Part shown: positions 6,667 to 9,787 of the stretch, in pieces
Position numbering within the stretch: the first letter of the stretch is position 1
Layout of the letters: the number at the start of each line of letters is the position of its first letter
Source: an uncultured Clostridiaceae bacterium
GTDB taxonomy: Bacteria > Bacillota > Clostridia > Lachnospirales > Lachnospiraceae
Length of the DNA stretch: 9,787 bases
Reading direction: 5' to 3'
Assembly: GCA_949841235.1 (NCBI GenBank)
Contig: CATKZA010000032.1
Coordinates: 1 to 9,787 of the forward strand
Notes under the pieces: model-generated
What the model was told of the DNA's origin: nothing
The model's database searches: none
Seen by the model: only the letters and a program-made list of their open reading frames with translations
Program-made: the position numbers and the translations under genes

Positions 6667-6699
6667 TTGTAAGAATTAGCGGACAGATTGTAAGAATTA
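6667..6699 (-). promoter_or_regulatory. Tandem direct repeat, probable LytTR-type operator
   Basis: TTGTAAGAATTA occurs exactly at 6667-6678 and again at 6688-6699 (as read on the + strand), a 21-bp period or two helical turns. LytTR regulators bind two direct repeats spaced about 21-22 bp centre to centre. Relative to the predicted start near 6627 the copies lie at about -40 to -51 and -61 to -72, the usual place for an activator next to the -35 region. The bases are not a close match to the AgrA/VirR consensus, so the assignment rests on geometry and on the linked LytTR gene. Confidence 0.55.
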
Positions 6700-6795
6700 A
6701 CAACATGAAGTAATAGCATTGTCTGGCGGTGTGTCCGGTTTTGTTTTGTGAATGTAGTGCAAAATATTGCAGCAAAAAAACATTATGAAGATTAA

Positions 6796-6801
6796 TATAA
6801 T
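6796..6801 (+). promoter_or_regulatory. Candidate -10 box of the aquaporin gene
   Basis: TATAAT on the + strand, 140 nt before the start codon at 6941. No -35 box with proper spacing is visible; TTGCAG (6767-6772) is 23 nt away. The leader would be about 130 nt and contains the inverted pair CTTGTG (6855-6860) and CACAAG (6883-6888). Weak call. Confidence 0.35.
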
Positions 6802-6926
6802 ACAAGAAAATTAGTTGATTTCTTGGGATTTTCTGGTAATCTATAAGGGGGGGGCTTGTGAAGGGTAAATGGATTTAAAAGCCACAAGGAATAAGGGCTG
6901 GAGAATCCGAGAGGCTATCACAAATG

Positions 6927-6934
6927 AAGGGAGG
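6927..6934 (+). promoter_or_regulatory. Ribosome binding site of the aquaporin gene
   Basis: AAGGGAGG lies 6 nt before ATG 6941 and fixes that start. The in-frame ATG at 6869 would add 24 charged residues (DLKATRNKGWRIREAI type) before a standard MIP N-terminus and is disfavoured. Confidence 0.85.
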
Positions 6935-6940
6935 AAAAGA

Positions 6941-7657
6941 ATGAGTTATTTATCAGAATTTGCAGGAAGTTTGGTTTTTCTGCTGGGGGGATATGCCTAC
7001 ATGTGCAATATCAACCTGAAAAAGACATTAGTGTCAAAGTTAAACTATATTGAACTGGTATTCGCCTGGGCTCTTGCGGTAGGATTTGGGCTGGCTATTG
7101 CGGCATCTATGGGCGGACCGGCGTATTTGAATCCTGGCGTCGTTGTGGGAAACCTGGTTTGGGGTGGCTTGGGTGTGACAGATGCGCTCCTCTATCTCTT
7201 GATGGAATTTCTGGCGGCGGGCGTGGCGGTAGGCGTATGTACGATCTTTTTCTGGGATTCTTTCAAAGCATCTCCCGATGCGTCCAAGCGGGGCATCTTC
7301 TCGGCTTACCCCGTGGAGAAGAATTTGCCGCTGAATTTTGTACAGGAAGTTCTCGCTACGTTTTTCTTCCTGTTTATCGTATTTATTGGCATCATTACTG
7401 CGGATAGCGCCGTGATGATCGGGCTGGTGGGATTTGGAGCCGTGGCTTTGCTGTCTCTGTCCCTGAACAGTACGGGATTCAGCATGAATGCCATGCGTTC
7501 AGTGTTTAGCAGCGTCTGGTTTGCTCTGATTCCCATTCCCAATAAAAATGGGGAGAAGGTGGATTGGACATATCAGCTGGTGGTGAATTTGCTGGGATCC
7601 ACTTTGGGCGGCATCCTTGCTGTGATTGCGGTTTCTGTTCTAACAAAGGCGCTGTAG
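6941..7657 (+). CDS. MIP/aquaporin-family channel with altered NPA boxes
   Basis: 238 residues, the usual MIP length. The TM1 motif SEFAGSLVFLLGG and the TM4 motif QEVLATFFFLFIVF each carry the family Glu. The pore half-helices are GGPAYLNPGVVVG (loop B, Asn64-Pro65-Gly66) and STGFSMNAMRSVF (loop E, Asn183-Ala184-Met185-Arg186). The canonical boxes are NPA and NPAR, so the two Asn and the selectivity Arg are kept while the neighbours are changed. Six membrane segments are visible. MIP proteins pass water, glycerol or other small neutral solutes; the solute here cannot be told from sequence. It is divergent from the signalling operon and followed after 63 nt by a small membrane protein gene. 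Family assignment is firm, function inferred. Confidence 0.85.
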   Translation: MSYLSEFAGSLVFLLGGYAYMCNINLKKTLVSKLNYIELVFAWALAVGFGLAIAASMGGPAYLNPGVVVGNLVWGGLGVTDALLYLLMEFLAAGVAVGVCTIFFWDSFKASPDASKRGIFSAYPVEKNLPLNFVQEVLATFFFLFIVFIGIITADSAVMIGLVGFGAVALLSLSLNSTGFSMNAMRSVFSSVWFALIPIPNKNGEKVDWTYQLVVNLLGSTLGGILAVIAVSVLTKAL

Positions 7658-7678
7658 TATATTTCAGGCTGTTAATTT

Positions 7679-7717
7679 TAAGGGGTAAAGTATTAAAAAC
7701 TAGAATTATAAGGGGTA
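7679..7717 (+). repeat. Short direct repeat TAAGGGGTA before the small membrane gene
   Basis: TAAGGGGTA occurs at 7679-7687 and 7709-7717, 30 bp apart. The second copy is the ribosome site of the ATG at 7721. The first has no start codon behind it. It may be a chance duplicate, a second ribosome-loading site, or a protein-binding pair. Confidence 0.4.
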
Positions 7718-7720
7718 CAT

Positions 7721-8089
7721 ATGATTATTTTTAATTATTTTATTGTCATTTTAGGGATTTTTGGAGAATTGGCAGCAATTTATCCCCAAAATGGGGTGAT
7801 GCAGGATATATTTTTTGGAGTTTTCTGCATGGGTGCCGGAGTGATTTGTTTAGCAAATGCGCCCAAGTTTAGTGAGAGAATGGGAATCAACCCGGATACT
7901 CCTTTTGAGCGGGGGAGGGGGATGAAAGCGGTCATGGCCGAGTGCTTGATTTTGGCCGGGGCGGCGTTGGCAGAAGTATTTCTGTATCTGCTTCATGTGC
8001 CTTATACATATACTTCCACAGTGATTGCAGTGATTGGAGCCGTGTGCGTGTCCAGGATTTGGCGTGGCAAATTTGACATGAAAAAATAA
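7721..8089 (+). CDS. Small polytopic membrane protein, unknown function
   Basis: 122 residues, not recognised. Four hydrophobic segments are visible: about 2-21 (IIFNYFIVILGIFGELAAIY), 29-46, 69-92 and 95-111. Between the second and third lies a hydrophilic loop (PKFSERMGINPDTPFERGRGM). The C-terminus is basic (WRGKFDMKK), which would favour a cytoplasmic end by the positive-inside rule. The start is supported by AAGGGG 5 nt upstream of ATG 7721. It lies 63 nt after the aquaporin gene on the same strand with no terminator between, so the two are probably co-transcribed, and it may be an accessory to that channel; that link is context only. Confidence 0.75.
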   Translation: MIIFNYFIVILGIFGELAAIYPQNGVMQDIFFGVFCMGAGVICLANAPKFSERMGINPDTPFERGRGMKAVMAECLILAGAALAEVFLYLLHVPYTYTSTVIAVIGAVCVSRIWRGKFDMKK

Positions 8090-8255
8090 GAGGTTGCCAT
8101 TTGCTATGAGTGGAGAGACTGTGAATAGTAAAACGAGGCATATTTCCCCACCTATTTGCGGAATGTGATTTGTGCATCTTGCATAAATAATACGACATAT
8201 TTTTATGAATTTGAACGAAAATGTTAATTTGGATGTCGAAATAGAACAAATCATC

Positions 8256-8284
8256 TTGTAATATAACATATCGTTTGATAAAAT
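8256..8284 (+). promoter_or_regulatory. Promoter of the small RNA candidate
   Basis: TTGTAA (8256-8261), exactly 17 nt, then TAAAAT (8279-8284) preceded by TGA, an extended -10. Both boxes fit a housekeeping sigma-A promoter. The start would be near 8291. No open reading frame of useful length follows before the terminator ending at 8398. Confidence 0.6.
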
Positions 8285-8290
8285 AAGGAT

Positions 8291-8398
8291 GAACATAGGT
8301 GTGGGATAGAAAGCTTTGAGGAAAGCTCGGATATTCCTTATGTACAAACAAGCGTGCAGAAAAACTGGAGATATGTTGGGTGTGTCTTCAGTTTTTTT
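8291..8398 (+). ncRNA. Candidate small structured RNA, about 108 nt
   Basis: Bounded by a good promoter and a strong intrinsic terminator. The 5' half folds into nested helices: ACATA with TATGT outside, GGGAT with ATTCC in the middle (one G-U pair), and AGCTTT-GAGG-AAAGCT as the apical hairpin. The 3' half is the terminator stem. No match to a riboswitch or known RNA family is recognised. The only ATG near the 5' end gives a six-codon frame. It may be a trans-acting small RNA or a leader of the ATP-grasp gene; the separate promoter of that gene favours the first. The exact 5' end is an estimate. Confidence 0.4.
8360..8398 (+). terminator. Strong intrinsic terminator
   Basis: AAAAACTGGAGA (8360-8371) pairs along 12 positions with TCTTCAGTTTTT (8385-8396), with one G-U pair and a 13-nt loop, and the T run extends to 8398 (seven T). 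It would end the small RNA and also any read-through from the aquaporin operon. The A-rich 5' arm makes it potentially bidirectional. Confidence 0.85.
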
Positions 8399-8484
8399 GC
8401 GTGGGAAAAGACCATGCGAGCAAAAAGTTCGTTGCTATTCGCAGTTGCTGTAATTCCTCAAAGCAGATGAATGACAGAAATCTT

Positions 8485-8513
8485 TTGCTATTTCATTTGA
8501 ATTGGTATATAAT
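8485..8513 (+). promoter_or_regulatory. Promoter of the ATP-grasp gene
   Basis: TTGCTA (8485-8490), exactly 17 nt, then a perfect TATAAT (8508-8513). The start would be near 8520, leaving a leader of about 35 nt before ATG 8555. No operator-like palindrome is obvious. Confidence 0.65.
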
Positions 8514-8554
8514 TAGGTTTTAGTGTCGATTACAATAAATAAGAGGTGTCATGA

Positions 8555-9787
8555 ATGAGCAGAATTATCGCAGTTGGGCCGCGGGAGCAAGATTTCGCAC
8601 ATACGAATGATTTTTTTAGTGGCTCGATTACTTTATATGGAAGAAATCAGGGGGAGAATATATCTTATGCCGGAACTTGTCGGCACAGGATTAACCATAA
8701 TGTTTTTACGGAGGAGCAGGCACAATTCGTAGAAAACGAGATGCTAAAGAAAATTAGCGAAGATCCTGATGTAAGATTTATGTCCTATGATCCCAATCAA
8801 GCCTATGACTGTGATATAGAAATTGTACGTCGCACAGTATGCTTAAATGGGCAAGAATTGATGGATAAATTGAACCATAAGATTACTTTTAGGGAATGGG
8901 CGGGAGATGTTTGCAGGGTACATCATTCGCATTTGTTGAGCGGGAAATTATGTACATACCAAAATTTGCGGCAGGAATATGGAGATTATGAGGCATATGT
9001 CGTGCAGGAGAATTTTGCGACAGGTGGCGAGGGGACATATATTCTGACAGAACAAAACGCAGATGAAATAGAGAGAAAGATACACAAGGAAGAGGAGTAT
9101 CTGGTTTCGGGCTATGAGTATTATAACATCCCTTTGAATATCCATGCAGTTGTCTACGAGAAGGATTTCATGCTTTTTCCCGTATCAATACAGATTATGC
9201 AGGTGCATAATAATAAACTATTGTATCAGGGGGCAGATTTTATTGAAGCAATGAATGTTGACCGGAGCGCAATGGAAGAATTTAGGGAATATGCTAGGAA
9301 TATTTGCGTGAAGCTCCAGAGGGAAGGGTTTCGCGGGATTACCGGCATTGACGGCATGATTGTTGATGGAAAGGCATATATACTGGAGATGAACAATCGT
9401 TTTCAGGGTTCTACGCCGCTGTTGAATCTGGCATTAGAGGATGCGGGCATTCCCAGCATGCAGGAATTGAATTATGATTCTTTTCGGAAATCCGCATCGG
9501 AGTATGCCGTTGACGATTTACAGGTTTCATATAGCTGTTTCGTCTACCTGGCGGATGGAAAAGGACAGCCTTATTTGGGGCATAAGGGGGACTGGGGCAG
9601 AGAAAAAAATATTGTGGGGATATATGATGATAGGCTCAATTATGGGTGGAGAATTGCTCCCAATGCCACTTTGGAACGAGTGATTTTTGACACCAATATC
9701 GTGTCTGTAAATGAGGAAGGCCGTGTGGTTTTGCATCCAAATATTCCTGACATGAATGAGAAGTGGTATGATGAAATCGTCCAAAAG
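8555..9787 (+). CDS. ATP-grasp ligase-like protein (3' end outside window)
   Basis: Open for 411 codons from ATG 8555 to the window edge with no stop. AAGAGG stands about 8 nt upstream; a nearer ATG at 8551 is in another frame and stops after 19 codons. Residues about 1-110 (MSRIIAVGPREQDF onwards) resemble a pre-ATP-grasp region but are not recognised. The ATP-binding loop is ENFATGGEGTYIL (Gly157-Thr161), and the metal/ATP site is GIDGMIVDGKAYILEMNNRFQGS (Glu278, Asn280, Arg282), which is diagnostic of the ATP-grasp fold. A further 100 residues follow (LQVSYSCFVYLADGKGQPYLGH). ATP-grasp enzymes join a carboxylate, through an acyl phosphate, to an amine or thiol. The substrate is unknown; peptide or amino-acid ligation is one option. 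It is monocistronic within view, with its own promoter. Confidence 0.85.
   Translation, partial: MSRIIAVGPREQDFAHTNDFFSGSITLYGRNQGENISYAGTCRHRINHNVFTEEQAQFVENEMLKKISEDPDVRFMSYDPNQAYDCDIEIVRRTVCLNGQELMDKLNHKITFREWAGDVCRVHHSHLLSGKLCTYQNLRQEYGDYEAYVVQENFATGGEGTYILTEQNADEIERKIHKEEEYLVSGYEYYNIPLNIHAVVYEKDFMLFPVSIQIMQVHNNKLLYQGADFIEAMNVDRSAMEEFREYARNICVKLQREGFRGITGIDGMIVDGKAYILEMNNRFQGSTPLLNLALEDAGIPSMQELNYDSFRKSASEYAVDDLQVSYSCFVYLADGKGQPYLGHKGDWGREKNIVGIYDDRLNYGWRIAPNATLERVIFDTNIVSVNEEGRVVLHPNIPDMNEKWYDEIVQK

Larger units (their letters stand above)
6442..6940. other. Divergent intergenic region between the LytTR-FHA and aquaporin genes
   Basis: About 500 nt between two divergent start codons. 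It holds the - strand extended -10, the tandem direct repeat and a candidate + strand -10, each listed separately. It also holds an imperfect stem in the presumed leader of the regulator operon (AGCTGCC 6563-6569 with GGCGGCT 6584-6590, 14-nt loop), a short AATGC-TTT-GCATT hairpin (6613-6625) and a run of eight G (6847-6854). The in-frame extensions to ATG 6501 (- strand) and ATG 6869 (+ strand) look untranslated because neither has a convincing ribosome site. Confidence 0.6.
8090..8554. other. Intergenic region with a small RNA candidate and two promoters
   Basis: 465 nt without a protein gene. From 8090 to about 8250 the sequence is AT-rich and holds no convincing terminator or motif. From 8256 there is a promoter, a foldable transcript and a terminator (to 8398). 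From 8485 the promoter of the ATP-grasp gene begins. The - strand frames across this region read as non-protein-like and have no ribosome site. Confidence 0.6.

Noticed and set aside
6869..6940. Upstream ATG extension of the aquaporin gene
   Set aside because: It would add a charged 24-residue tail before a standard MIP start, and the strong AAGGGAGG site serves ATG 6941.
7850..8351. Two - strand frames (165 and 139 codons) antisense to the small membrane gene
   Set aside because: They overlap each other and a gene with a good ribosome site, have no domain or membrane pattern, and lack ribosome sites. They also run through the small RNA promoter region.
8291..8554. Riboswitch or attenuator controlling the ATP-grasp gene
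   Set aside because: No known aptamer motif, no antiterminator complementary to the terminator arm within the transcript, and the gene has its own promoter after the terminator.

Overview
The window looks like the chromosome of a Gram-positive anaerobe of the class Clostridia, most likely Lachnospiraceae-like. The grounds are protein style (BspA-type leucine-rich surface protein with a Pro/Glu/Thr spacer, PASTA kinase, zinc-ribbon/FHA protein), AGGAGG-type ribosome sites and moderate GC. The assignment is an inference from style, not from a marker gene. No rRNA, tRNA, CRISPR array, transposase or phage gene was seen.

Left block, + strand (2-3230): the 3' part of a signal peptide peptidase SppA overlaps by 11 nt an RDD-family membrane protein. 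A secreted BspA-like leucine-rich repeat protein follows. The RDD and LRR proteins each carry an in-frame tandem minisatellite (5 x 42 bp and 5 x 48 bp), both built around an Asn-Pro-Gly core. This block reads as a cell-envelope operon whose start lies outside the window.

Middle block, - strand (6441 down to 3206): a signalling operon in the order (i) response regulator with REC, LytTR and FHA domains in one chain, (ii) a small zinc-ribbon plus FHA protein, (iii) a membrane Ser/Thr kinase with one PASTA-like domain. No histidine kinase and no PP2C phosphatase is in view. The simplest reading is that phosphothreonine signalling from the kinase meets a LytTR transcription factor through FHA domains. 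The promoter has a consensus extended -10 but no good -35, and two copies of a 12-bp direct repeat spaced 21 bp apart lie just upstream, as expected for a LytTR-activated promoter. The kinase gene ends inside the 3' end of the convergent LRR gene (25-bp overlap), and a perfect 11-bp hairpin lies in the kinase sequence just beyond the LRR stop.

Right block, + strand (6941-9787): a MIP/aquaporin-family channel with altered NPA boxes (NPG and NAM), a 122-residue membrane protein of unknown function, then a 465-nt gap. The gap holds a good promoter followed about 110 nt later by a strong intrinsic terminator, which would make a small structured RNA. A second good promoter drives an ATP-grasp ligase gene that is open for 411 codons and runs off the window.
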